DNA of 7,879 nucleotides from an uncultured Synechococcus sp. (GTDB lineage Bacteria; Cyanobacteriota; Cyanobacteriia; PCC-6307; Cyanobiaceae). The stretch covers positions 1 through 7,879 of the forward strand of contig CAJWAH010000062.1 in assembly GCA_913020095.1 (NCBI GenBank). The letters are read 5' to 3'. How positions within the stretch are numbered: the stretch's first letter is position 1; every line of letters starts with the position of its first letter. The translations under genes were made by a program, and so were the position numbers. Below, piece after piece: positions 1-6,264 of the stretch. The notes beneath the pieces were generated by a model. The model saw nothing but the letters and a program-made list of their open reading frames with translations, had not been told where the DNA came from and searched no databases.

Positions 1-10
1 GTGGTGTGGG

Positions 11-38
11 TGTGTGTGTGTGTGAGAGAGAGAGAGAG
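11..38. repeat. Compound TG/AG microsatellite
   Basis: Seven perfect TG units (11-24) run directly into seven perfect AG units (25-38). The preceding bases 1-10 are also G/T-only and look like decayed repeat. Compound dinucleotide tracts of this kind are common in eukaryotic genomes and rare in GC-rich bacterial chromosomes, so this is one of the main reasons to doubt the origin of the left end. It is also a typical place for a contig to terminate or mis-join. Confidence 0.9.
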
Positions 39-58
39 TGGTGGCACGGAAATTTGGT

Positions 59-162
59 GGCGGCATGGAATTTTATTTGAAAAACCCAACCCAAATCAGG
101 AGCCGCCCAAGCGGCCTAATTGGGCTCTGGTGGCACGGGATTTTATTTAAAGAACCCAACCC
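59..162. repeat. Two diverged direct repeat units, 70 bp apart
   Basis: A 34-base unit at 59-92 recurs at 129-162 with five mismatches that I count. Both share the core ttttattt followed shortly by aacccaaccc. A truncated third copy of the unit's head (ggtggcacgg) lies at 40-49, directly after the microsatellite. Between the two full units, GCCGC (102-106) and GCGGC (111-115) can pair as a short hairpin with a CCAA loop. The units may belong to a local tandem array or to a decayed repetitive element. No bacterial insertion-sequence ends or transposase are present. Confidence 0.6.
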
Positions 163-474
163 CACCGCGAGCCGTGGTTTATTCAGGAGGGAAACCGAGC
201 ACCTGTGTCTAAGGCCACCCACTCGTGTGTTTGTTTCAGACGAATCCATTCTCCGTTGCCATCTCTGGGCCTTAGCCTTTCGCTTTATATTATGGGGGAG
301 GCCTGCCGCCGTTCCATGGCATCGGATTACTGCGCTAGCATTTCGACTCTGCTCTAGTATCTTTGTCCTTGATCTTTGCGCTAGTGTGTTCGGAGGTTTG
401 GAATGAAGATGACTTGGAGCTGGGCTCAGCGGGGGTTCCTGCGAGGACGATGACGAAGGAACGTCAGGGGCTAG

Positions 475-483
475 AAAGGGGAG
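475..483 (+). promoter_or_regulatory. Strong Shine-Dalgarno site before the 490 ORF
   Basis: The string aaaggggag lies six bases before the ATG at 490. It is a better ribosome binding site than that of any intact gene in the cyanobacterial part of this window. It argues that the 490 reading frame is a genuine bacterial gene start, and that the sequence is bacterial from about 475 onward rather than eukaryote-like. Confidence 0.5.
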
Positions 484-489
484 TGCAAG

Positions 490-669
490 ATGACCTACAT
501 TCCCTTCATCGCGCTGATCTTCTCGCTCTTCGTGACCTCGGGCGGCATCCGCGTCACGGAGAAGGTCAAGCTCTCCGGCCCGGTCGTGGTTCGCGTCGAA
601 CAGCCGGATGTCATGCCCGAGCCTCGACCTCCGCGTCAGGATCGGCGACCCGAAATGCCCCAGCGGGCG
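490..669 (+). CDS. 5' fragment of an unidentified small membrane or secreted protein
   Basis: About 60 codons of a bacterial-looking gene. The frame has a strong Shine-Dalgarno site, an ATG start and high GC at third positions over its first 40 or so codons. Residues 3-19 are hydrophobic (IPFIALIFSLFV), giving an N-terminal membrane anchor or signal sequence; a hydrophilic stretch then leads to a proline/arginine-rich tail. The frame stays open to 795, but beyond about 670 it runs out of frame through the agmatinase gene, so I treat the later part as spurious and the gene as cut at a junction. I do not recognise the family. The codon style resembles a proteobacterium, but the source cannot be named from this fragment. 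Confidence 0.35.
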
Positions 670-1282
670 GGCCCCCGAACCGGTGGTGGAGGCCGTGAAG
701 CAAGCCACCACAGCCGTGCTGGATCTTGGACTCAAACCATTGATGCTGGGCGGCGAGCACTCGATCAGCAGCGGCGCTGTGGCCGCTGTGGCTGAGCGCT
801 ACCCGGATCTCGTGCTGCTGCAGCTCGATGCCCATGCCGATCTGCGCGAGAGCTGGCTGGGTGGCCGCCATAGCCATGCCTGCGCCATGCGGCGCTGCCT
901 GGAGGTATTACCCAGCGGTGAGCTCCTGCAACTCGCCATCCGCAGCGGCACCAAGGAGGAATTTCAGGAATTGCGGCGCGAGCAACGGCTGGTGGGGTTG
1001 CAGCAACTGGCCGCGCGGTTGCAGGCCATCCAAGGCCGGCCGCTGTACTTAACCGTGGATCTGGATTGGTTTGATCCCTCGGTGATGCCCGGCACCGGCA
1101 CCCCCGAACCGGGCGGCTACCTGTGGCCAGATTTCGCTGAGCTAACGGCTCTGCTGCAGGGGCAAAACCTGGTGGCCGCTGATGTGGTGGAGCTAGCGCC
1201 CGGACTCGATGCCAGCGGCTGCAGCAGCGTGCTGGCCGCCAAGGTGGTGCGCAGCCTGCTGCTCAGCCTCGCGGCGCCGTAA
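608..1282 (+). CDS. speB: Agmatinase (ureohydrolase family), N-terminally truncated
   Basis: Agmatinase hydrolyses agmatine to putrescine and urea, a cytosolic step of polyamine synthesis from arginine; this Mn-dependent arginase/agmatinase fold is recognisable. Counting from the ATG at 608, the six metal ligands of the family are all visible: H51 in GGEHS, D74, H76 and D78 in DAHAD, and D151 and D153 in DLDWFDP. The substrate-loop string GTGTPEPGG (162-170) follows. Homology appears to begin only at APEPVVEAV (residue 22, base 671); the first 21 residues look unrelated. Family members are usually near 290-310 residues, so about 80-100 N-terminal residues are missing, and the ATG at 608 is probably a chance start in foreign sequence. 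In picocyanobacteria speE commonly lies upstream and gcvT downstream; the latter holds here. The product as written is unlikely to be functional unless the junction is an assembly artefact. Confidence 0.85.
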   Translation: MSCPSLDLRVRIGDPKCPSGRAPEPVVEAVKQATTAVLDLGLKPLMLGGEHSISSGAVAAVAERYPDLVLLQLDAHADLRESWLGGRHSHACAMRRCLEVLPSGELLQLAIRSGTKEEFQELRREQRLVGLQQLAARLQAIQGRPLYLTVDLDWFDPSVMPGTGTPEPGGYLWPDFAELTALLQGQNLVAADVVELAPGLDASGCSSVLAAKVVRSLLLSLAAP

Positions 1283-1499
1283 GGCCGGAGAGCCGCAGCT
1301 GCTGGCTATCGGCGGGTTTGACGCCTTGATGCTCGTGATGGCCCCAGTCCGGCAGCTCTGGCGGCTTGGCGGTCCAGTGGTGGCAGCTCAAATCCGCCGT
1401 CAGGTCGGGATGCAGCATCACCCCGCGCAGCCGGCACCAGGAAGCATCCGCTGCCGGATGGCAGTGGCGACAACTGCGGCAGCAGGGCCTAGCTGACAT
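1263..1499 (-). CDS. Small Cys/His-rich hypothetical protein (78 aa)
   Basis: The frame encodes 78 residues from ATG (1499-1497) to TGA (1265-1263). Six cysteines lie in the first 39 residues (C6, C7, C10, C13, C22, C39), with the pattern C7-x2-C10 ... W21-C22 ... C39-HHW, followed by a proline- and histidine-rich tail. This spacing could hold a zinc ion or act as a metal/redox site; that is inference. Codon third positions are GC-rich as in neighbouring genes, which favours a real gene. The motif resembles small conserved hypotheticals I associate with picocyanobacteria, but I cannot confirm this. It converges on speB with a 20-bp 3' overlap and diverges from gcvT. A GGGTGG string abuts the ATG too closely for a normal ribosome binding site, and no alternative in-frame start exists upstream before a stop, so an internal start at M28 remains possible. 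Confidence 0.55.
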   Translation of the reverse strand: MSARPCCRSCRHCHPAADASWCRLRGVMLHPDLTADLSCHHWTAKPPELPDWGHHEHQGVKPADSQQLRLSGLTAPRG

Positions 1500-1611
1500 C
1501 CACCCGTTTGAAGTGGTTTCAACGTAATGACGTCATCAGTGGCGCCAATGGGCCGCACCACAATCCCCAGGTTGTCTACGGGAGACTGAAGCAAATCTGT
1601 GGCCCGCCGCG
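1500..1611. promoter_or_regulatory. Divergent spacer with two dyad elements
   Basis: This 112-bp region separates the minus-strand Cys-rich ORF from gcvT and should hold both promoters. It contains an inverted repeat TTGAA-N5-TTCAA (1508-1522) and, five bases on, a perfect 10-bp palindrome ATGACGTCAT (1527-1536). These are candidate operator sites for a dimeric regulator. No sigma-70 -35/-10 pair with proper spacing stands out, no NtcA-type GTA-N8-TAC is present, and I do not recognise a glycine riboswitch. The function is inferred only from position and symmetry. Confidence 0.3.
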
Positions 1612-2691
1612 ATGCTGCACACCCCCCTATTTGAGCTCTGCCGTGAAGCCGGTGGCCGCATGGTGCCGTTTGCCGGCTGGGAGATGGCGGTGCAATTCGA
1701 GGGCCTGATGGCCGAGCACCGGGCTGTGCGGCAACGCTGCGGTGTGTTCGATATCTCCCACATGGGCGTGCTGACCCTCACGGGCTCAGGCGTCAAAGAC
1801 AAACTCCAGGGGCTGGTGCCCAGCGATCTGCAGCGCATTGGCCCCGGCGAAGCCCAATACACGGTGCTGCTGAATGAAGCCGGTGGCATCCGCGACGACC
1901 TGATCGTTTACGACCGCAGCGACACCGAAGTGGTGGTGGTGATCAACGCCGCCTGCGCCGGCAGCGACACCGCCTGGATCAAACAACAACTCGAACCCCA
2001 AGGGGTAAGCGTCAGCGACCGCAAGGCTGGTGGCGTGCTGCTGGCACTGCAGGGCCCTGAAGCGGTGGGGCGCCTGGAGCAGCTTTGCGGCGAAAGCCTG
2101 GCCGGTGTGCCGCGCTTTGGCCACCGCGACCTGACCATCAACGGAGAAACCGTGTTTGCCGCCCGCACCGGCTACACCGGCGAAGACGGCTTTGAGCTGT
2201 TGCTCACAGCCAGCGCCGGCCAAGCCCTGTGGCGCCAGCTGCTCGATGGCGGCGTGGCCCCTTGCGGCCTGGGCGCCCGCGACAGCCTGCGCCTGGAGGC
2301 GGCCATGCACCTCTATGGCAACGACATGGATGCCAACACCAGCCCGCTGGAATGCGGCCTCGGCTGGCTGGTGCACCTGGAGATGCCGATCGAGTTTGTG
2401 GGCCGCGAAGCGCTCGAGCGCCAAACCGCTGAGGGCGTCAGCCGCAAGCTGGTGGGGCTGCAGCTGCAAGGCCGGGCCATCGCCCGCCACGACTACCCGG
2501 TGCTGCACAACGGTGAGCCCGTGGGGGTCGTCACCAGCGGCACCTTCTCGCCAACCCTGGAGCACCCGGTCGCCCTGGCTTCGGTGCGGGCGGATCTGGC
2601 CAAGCTCGGCAACGAACTGATGGTGGAGATCCGCGGCCGCCAAGAACCAGCGATGGTGGTGAGGCGACCCTTCTACCGGCGGCAGGGGTAG
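1612..2691 (+). CDS. gcvT: Aminomethyltransferase, T-protein of the glycine cleavage system
   Basis: T-protein releases ammonia from the aminomethyl-lipoyl arm of H-protein and transfers the methylene to tetrahydrofolate. In cyanobacteria the complex handles photorespiratory glycine and supplies one-carbon units. The 359 residues match the usual bacterial length. Visible signatures are GGRMVPFAGWEM (14-25), FDISHMG (46-52), GGIRDDL (91-97) with the catalytic Asp expected at D96 by the T. maritima numbering, RTGYTGEDGFEL (186-197), and GARDSLRLEAAMHLYGNDMD (221-240) of the folate pocket. The C-terminal barrel domain ends in RRPFYRR. The ATG at 1612 is chosen because homologous sequence starts at once (TPLFELC) and no in-frame start lies just upstream. 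No clear Shine-Dalgarno site is present. A 46-bp gap to aspS on the same strand allows co-transcription. Confidence 0.96.
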   Translation: MLHTPLFELCREAGGRMVPFAGWEMAVQFEGLMAEHRAVRQRCGVFDISHMGVLTLTGSGVKDKLQGLVPSDLQRIGPGEAQYTVLLNEAGGIRDDLIVYDRSDTEVVVVINAACAGSDTAWIKQQLEPQGVSVSDRKAGGVLLALQGPEAVGRLEQLCGESLAGVPRFGHRDLTINGETVFAARTGYTGEDGFELLLTASAGQALWRQLLDGGVAPCGLGARDSLRLEAAMHLYGNDMDANTSPLECGLGWLVHLEMPIEFVGREALERQTAEGVSRKLVGLQLQGRAIARHDYPVLHNGEPVGVVTSGTFSPTLEHPVALASVRADLAKLGNELMVEIRGRQEPAMVVRRPFYRRQG

Positions 2692-2737
2692 GCACCCGCC
2701 GCGTGGGATCATCCGGGGTTACTGACGTTCCCCCACC

Positions 2738-4552
2738 ATGCGCAGCCACTCCTGCGGCGATCTGCGCAGCGATGCCATCGACAGCACCGTTCTGCTCAGC
2801 GGCTGGGTGGATCGCCGCCGCGACCATGGCGGGGTGATCTTTATCGACCTGCGTGATCGCAGTGGCACCGTTCAGATCACGGTGGACCCCGATCTGGGCG
2901 CCGAGGCCTTCGCCGTTGCTGAACACCTGCGCAATGAAACGGTGCTGCAGGTGGAAGGGCGGGTGCGCGCCCGCCCCGATGAATCCCGCAACGAGCGCTT
3001 GGCCACTGGCGAGGTGGAAGTGCTGGCCCAGCGCCTGAAGGTGCTCAATGCCCCCAGCCGCAACCTGCCCTTTGCGGTTTCAGTGCACGACGACGAGCAG
3101 GTGCGCGAGGAGCTGCGCCTGCGCCACCGCTACCTGGATCTGCGCCGCGAGCGCATGCGCCGCAACCTCAGCCTGCGGCACCAAACGGTGCAAACCGCCC
3201 GCCGCTTCCTCGAAGACGAGGGCTTCATCGAAGTGGAAACCCCGGTGCTGACCCGCTCCACCCCGGAGGGCGCCCGCGACTACTTGGTGCCATCGCGGGT
3301 TTGCGGTGGTGAGTGGTTTGCCCTGCCCCAATCACCGCAGCTGTTCAAGCAGCTGCTGATGGTGGGCGGACTGGAGCGCTACTACCAAGTGGCCCGCTGC
3401 TTCCGCGACGAAGACCTCAGGGCCGATCGCCAGCCGGAATTCACCCAGCTGGACATGGAGATGAGCTTCCTGGATCAAGAGCAGATCCTCGATCTCAATG
3501 AGCGCCTGATCGCCCGCATCTGGAAGGTGGTGAAAGGGGTGGAGCTGCCGCTGCCACTGCCGCGCATGACCTGGCATGAGGCCATGGAGCGCTACGGCAC
3601 CGATCGCCCCGACACCCGCTACGGCATGGAGCTGGTGGGCGTCAGCGACATCGTTGCCGACATGGGCTTCAAGGTGTTCTCCGGCGCGGTTGCCGCTGGT
3701 GGCTCGGTCAAGTGCATCACCGTGCCCGGCGGCAATGACAAGGTCAGCAATGTGCGCATCAAGCCCGGCGGTGATGTGTTCAGCGAAGCGCAAAAAGCTG
3801 GAGCCGGCGGCTTGGCGTTTATCCGCGTGCGCGACGGCGGTGAGATCGACACCATCGGCGCCATCAAAGACAACCTCAGCGATGAGAAAAAAGCCGAGCT
3901 GCTGCAGCGCACCGGCGCCGAGCCGGGGAGCTTGATCCTGTTTGGCGCTGGCGATACCGCCACGGTGAACAAGGCCCTTGATCGGGTGCGCCAATACCTG
4001 GCCAAAGAGCTGGAGCTGGTGCCGGCTGAGGCCTGGAACTTCCTCTGGGTGGTGGATTTCCCGATGTTCGAATTCAACGCCGACGAAAACCGGCTCGAAG
4101 CGCTGCACCACCCCTTCTGCGCCGCCAATCCCGAGGACCTGGGCGACGATCCAGCCCAATGGAGCGAGCGGCTGCCCAAGGCCCGCGCCCAGGCCTACGA
4201 CCTGGTGCTCAATGGCCTGGAGCTGGGCGGCGGTTCACTGCGCATCCACGATGCGGCCCTGCAAAACCAAGTGCTGCAGACCATTGGCCTGGCCCAAGAG
4301 GAAGCCCAAGAGCAATTTGGCTTCCTACTCGAAGCGCTGGAGATGGGCGCCCCGCCCCACGGCGGCATTGCTTTTGGCCTGGATCGGATGGTGATGCTGC
4401 TGGCGGGCGAGGAATCGATCCGCGACACCATCGCCTTCCCCAAGACGCAACAGGCCCGCTGCCTGATGACATCAGCCCCAGGCGGTGCCAGCGACAAGCA
4501 ACTGGAGGAATTGCATGTGGCGAGCACCTGGGTGGAACCGGAAGAAAACTGA
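2738..4552 (+). CDS. aspS: Aspartyl-tRNA synthetase, bacterial type with GAD domain
   Basis: Class II synthetase that charges tRNA-Asp (and possibly tRNA-Asn, see findings) with aspartate in the cytosol. The 604 residues are close to the normal bacterial length. In order: N-terminal OB-fold anticodon-binding domain (about 1-105, with [12 protein letters not shown] at 21-32); motif 1 region ([20 protein letters not shown], 163-182); the PQSPQLFKQ loop (198-206); motif 2 with [18 protein letters not shown] (222-239); the bacteria-specific GAD insertion (about 300-425); and motif 3 [15 protein letters not shown] (543-557) leading to [10 protein letters not shown]. All key motifs are intact. The ATG at 2738 fits the conserved N-terminus. 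The leader is C-rich and has no Shine-Dalgarno site. It probably belongs to a transcript with gcvT. Long open frames antisense to it are shadows of GC-rich coding. Confidence 0.98.
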   Translation: MRSHSCGDLRSDAIDSTVLLSGWVDRRRDHGGVIFIDLRDRSGTVQITVDPDLGAEAFAVAEHLRNETVLQVEGRVRARPDESRNERLATGEVEVLAQRLKVLNAPSRNLPFAVSVHDDEQVREELRLRHRYLDLRRERMRRNLSLRHQTVQTARRFLEDEGFIEVETPVLTRSTPEGARDYLVPSRVCGGEWFALPQSPQLFKQLLMVGGLERYYQVARCFRDEDLRADRQPEFTQLDMEMSFLDQEQILDLNERLIARIWKVVKGVELPLPLPRMTWHEAMERYGTDRPDTRYGMELVGVSDIVADMGFKVFSGAVAAGGSVKCITVPGGNDKVSNVRIKPGGDVFSEAQKAGAGGLAFIRVRDGGEIDTIGAIKDNLSDEKKAELLQRTGAEPGSLILFGAGDTATVNKALDRVRQYLAKELELVPAEAWNFLWVVDFPMFEFNADENRLEALHHPFCAANPEDLGDDPAQWSERLPKARAQAYDLVLNGLELGGGSLRIHDAALQNQVLQTIGLAQEEAQEQFGFLLEALEMGAPPHGGIAFGLDRMVMLLAGEESIRDTIAFPKTQQARCLMTSAPGGASDKQLEELHVASTWVEPEEN

Positions 4553-4603
4553 ATCAGAATTTTCCCCTTGTCGCAGATAAGTCCAAGTTGAGACTGTCCT
4601 ATG

Positions 4604-4607
4604 GGAG
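4604..4607 (+). promoter_or_regulatory. Ribosome binding site that decides the sigma-factor start
   Basis: GGAG is placed five bases before the ATG at 4613 and lies just inside the alternative ATG at 4601. It favours the shorter 370-residue product beginning MTNRQ. It is the only clear Shine-Dalgarno site among the intact cyanobacterial genes in this window. Confidence 0.55.
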
Positions 4608-4612
4608 CGGCC

Positions 4613-5725
4613 ATGACAAACCGTCAGGCCAGTTCCAAACGCCGCTCGACAGCGGACCTCGTGCGCCTGTATCTGCAGGACATCGGCCGCGTCGACCTGC
4701 TCAGCCATGAAGAAGAGCTCACCCTCGCCCGGCTTGTCCAAAAGCGAGAGCAGCTTGTGGTGGAGCGCCGCGGCCTTTGCTCAAAACACCCCGACGTCGC
4801 CCGCCTGGAGGCTCTTGAGGAGCAACGGCTGCGGGAAACCTCAAAGCTGGGCCATCAACCCTCCCAGAGCCAATGGGCTCAGGCCTGTGGGCTAAGCGCG
4901 GCCGAACTACGCGCCCAGGTGCAGGCAGGCAACAAGGCCTGGGCCGAACTGCTCAACATGAGCCCCGGCGATCTGCAGCGGCAACTGCTGCATGGGCGCC
5001 GCGCCAAGGAGCGCATGATCCAGGCCAACTTGCGCCTGGTGGTGGCCGTTGCCAAGAAATATCAGCACCGCGGCATGGAGCTGCTCGATCTGGTGCAAGA
5101 GGGCACCCTCGGCCTGGAGCGGGGCGTTGAGAAGTACGACCCCACCCGCGGCTTCCGCTTCAGCACCTACGCCTACTGGTGGATCCGGCAGGGAATCACC
5201 CGTGCCATCGCCACCCAAAGCCGCACGATTCGCTTGCCGGTGCACATCACCGAAAAGCTCAACCGCATCAAAAAAGCCCAACGCGACATCGCCAGCCGCC
5301 TGGGCCGCACCGCCACGCTCAAGGATCTTTCCCAAGAACTCCAGCTCTCTGAGGAGGTGGTGCGCCAGACCCTGATGCGCGTGCCGCGCTCGGTGTCACT
5401 CGACACCCGCGTTGGCCGTGACATGGACACCGAACTGGGCGACCTGCTCGAAGACGGCATGCCCACCCCCGAGCAGCGGCTCACCCGCGAAAAGCTCCAC
5501 GACGATTTGCTCGTGCTGCTCAATGAACTCAGCGGCCGCGAAGCCCGCGTGATCCGGCTGCGCTTCGGGCTCGATGACGACACGCCCCAAACCCTGGCGG
5601 AAATTGGCAAAACCCTGGATCTCTCCCGCGAGCGGGTGCGCCAAATCGAATCGCGGGCCCTGCACAAATTGCGCCTGCCCGAACGCCGCGGCCGCGTCCG
5701 CGACTACATGGAAGACCTCGATTAG
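4613..5725 (+). CDS. RpoD-like group 2 sigma-70 factor
   Basis: Sigma subunit that directs RNA polymerase to promoters. From the ATG at 4613 it has 370 residues: region 1.2 (about 12-45, ADLVRLYLQDIGRVDLLSHE), regions 2.1-2.4 (about 135-208, with ANLRLVVAVAKKY, FSTYAYWWIRQ and QSRTIRLPVH), region 3 (about 212-290), and region 4 with the helix-turn-helix TLAEIGKTLDLSRERVRQIE (327-346). The principal sigma of cyanobacteria is normally longer at its N-terminus, so this fits the non-essential group 2 factors used in stress, nutrient or light responses; which SigB/C/D class cannot be told here. An ATG at 4601 is also in frame, but GGAG (4604-4607) lies five bases before 4613, making 4613 the better start. 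It is 60 bp after aspS and 51 bp before dps. Confidence 0.93.
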   Translation: MTNRQASSKRRSTADLVRLYLQDIGRVDLLSHEEELTLARLVQKREQLVVERRGLCSKHPDVARLEALEEQRLRETSKLGHQPSQSQWAQACGLSAAELRAQVQAGNKAWAELLNMSPGDLQRQLLHGRRAKERMIQANLRLVVAVAKKYQHRGMELLDLVQEGTLGLERGVEKYDPTRGFRFSTYAYWWIRQGITRAIATQSRTIRLPVHITEKLNRIKKAQRDIASRLGRTATLKDLSQELQLSEEVVRQTLMRVPRSVSLDTRVGRDMDTELGDLLEDGMPTPEQRLTREKLHDDLLVLLNELSGREARVIRLRFGLDDDTPQTLAEIGKTLDLSRERVRQIESRALHKLRLPERRGRVRDYMEDLD

Positions 5726-5776
5726 GTCTCCCAGTCCTCCCGCCAACCCACTGCTTCCTCTCCAGCCCCAGCCGTC
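5726..5776 (+). promoter_or_regulatory. Pyrimidine-rich spacer / leader of dps
   Basis: Of these 51 bases I count 38 as C or T, and no purine-rich Shine-Dalgarno string occurs before the dps ATG. Translation of dps would therefore rely on a non-Shine-Dalgarno route such as S1-assisted binding to an unstructured CU-rich leader, or on coupling with the sigma gene upstream. Neither is shown by the sequence itself, and no terminator hairpin is visible in the gap. Confidence 0.3.
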
Positions 5777-6262
5777 ATGGCCCATCTCGCTCCCCCCATC
5801 GACATCGGCATCCCCACCAACCAACGCCTGGAAATTGCCGAGGGCTTAGGCCGCCTGTTGGCCGACAGCTACGTGCTCTACCTCAAGACCCACGGCTTCC
5901 ACTGGAACGTGACCGGGCCGATGTTCACCTCGCTCCACACGATGTTCATGGAGCAGTACACCGAGCTGTGGACAGCCCTCGATGAAATCGCCGAGCGGAT
6001 TCGCGCCCTCGGCCAGCTGGCCCCAACGGGAGGCCGCCGCTACGCCGAACTCTCCAGCATTGAGGAGTGCAACGAATCACCGGAAGCCCTGGCCATGGTG
6101 GCTGAGCTGGTGCGAGGCCATGAAGCCGTGGCCCGCACTGCCCGCGGCGTGCTGCCTCTAGCGGAGGCCGCTGGTGATGGCCCCACCGCTGATCTGCTCA
6201 ATGCACGGCTGCAGATCCACGAAAAGACCGCCTGGATGCTGCGGGCGCTGCTCGAGGGCTGA
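5777..6262 (+). CDS. dps: Dps-family DNA-binding ferritin-like protein
   Basis: Dps proteins form 12-subunit shells that oxidise Fe(II) with hydrogen peroxide, store the iron and protect DNA. The 161 residues form one ferritin-like four-helix bundle of normal size. The family signature is clear: HGFHWNVTGPMF (39-50), SLHTMF (52-57), and LDEIAERIRALG (68-79). By alignment with E. coli Dps, the inter-subunit ferroxidase ligands H51, H63, D78 and E82 correspond to H42, H54, D69 and E73 here. The fifth position (E. coli D67) is M58, with a glutamate next to it (E59). The N-terminal tail is short with few basic residues, so direct DNA binding is uncertain. It follows the sigma gene by 51 bp and ends two bases from the stop codon of the convergent SDR gene. 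A peroxide- or iron-responsive role is inferred from the family. Confidence 0.95.
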   Translation: MAHLAPPIDIGIPTNQRLEIAEGLGRLLADSYVLYLKTHGFHWNVTGPMFTSLHTMFMEQYTELWTALDEIAERIRALGQLAPTGGRRYAELSSIEECNESPEALAMVAELVRGHEAVARTARGVLPLAEAAGDGPTADLLNARLQIHEKTAWMLRALLEG

Positions 6263-6264
6263 GC

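Larger units (their letters stand above)
1..420. other. Non-cyanobacterial, eukaryote-like flank without a supported gene
   Basis: This stretch is AT-richer and of lower coding quality than the rest of the window. It opens with a dinucleotide microsatellite, holds diverged repeat units, and contains a pyrimidine-rich string ending in CAG (231-239, ttgtttcag) that looks like a plant-type splice acceptor. Open frames cross it on both strands (for example 38-406 on +), but their translations have no recognisable motif, no ribosome binding site and repeat-derived residues, so I call no gene. It is most easily read as plant or other eukaryotic DNA joined to a bacterial contig during library construction or assembly. 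The right-hand edge is uncertain and lies somewhere between about 390 and 475. Confidence 0.55.

Noticed and set aside
38..406. Open frame of 122 codons on the + strand in the repeat-rich flank
   Set aside because: It begins inside the microsatellite tail, crosses both repeat units so that its residues repeat, has no ribosome binding site and shows no domain. Chance openness is more likely.
73..735. Long minus-strand frame of 220 codons across the left end
   Set aside because: It runs through all three sequence styles and into agmatinase antisense, so a single gene is implausible; low-complexity Ser/Pro/Arg composition fits a shadow frame.
1540..1611. Possible glycine riboswitch before gcvT (gggagactgaagcaaatct resemblance)
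   Set aside because: The fragment only loosely resembles the glycine aptamer. The conserved CAGG/AAAAGGAC-type elements and paired helices are absent. A covariance search with the Rfam glycine model would be decisive.
1786..2712. 308-codon minus-strand frame antisense to gcvT
   Set aside because: It is Ala/His/Gln-rich, lacks motifs and mirrors the GC-rich codons of gcvT. GcvT on the + strand is unmistakable.
3332..4159. 275-codon minus-strand frame antisense to aspS
   Set aside because: Same pattern: a shadow of GC-biased coding with no motif; AspRS motifs and the GAD region on + explain the stretch.
4601..4612. Upstream ATG as the start of the sigma factor
   Set aside because: GGAG at 4604-4607 would lie inside the coding region and is well placed for the ATG at 4613; the four extra residues are not part of any recognised motif.
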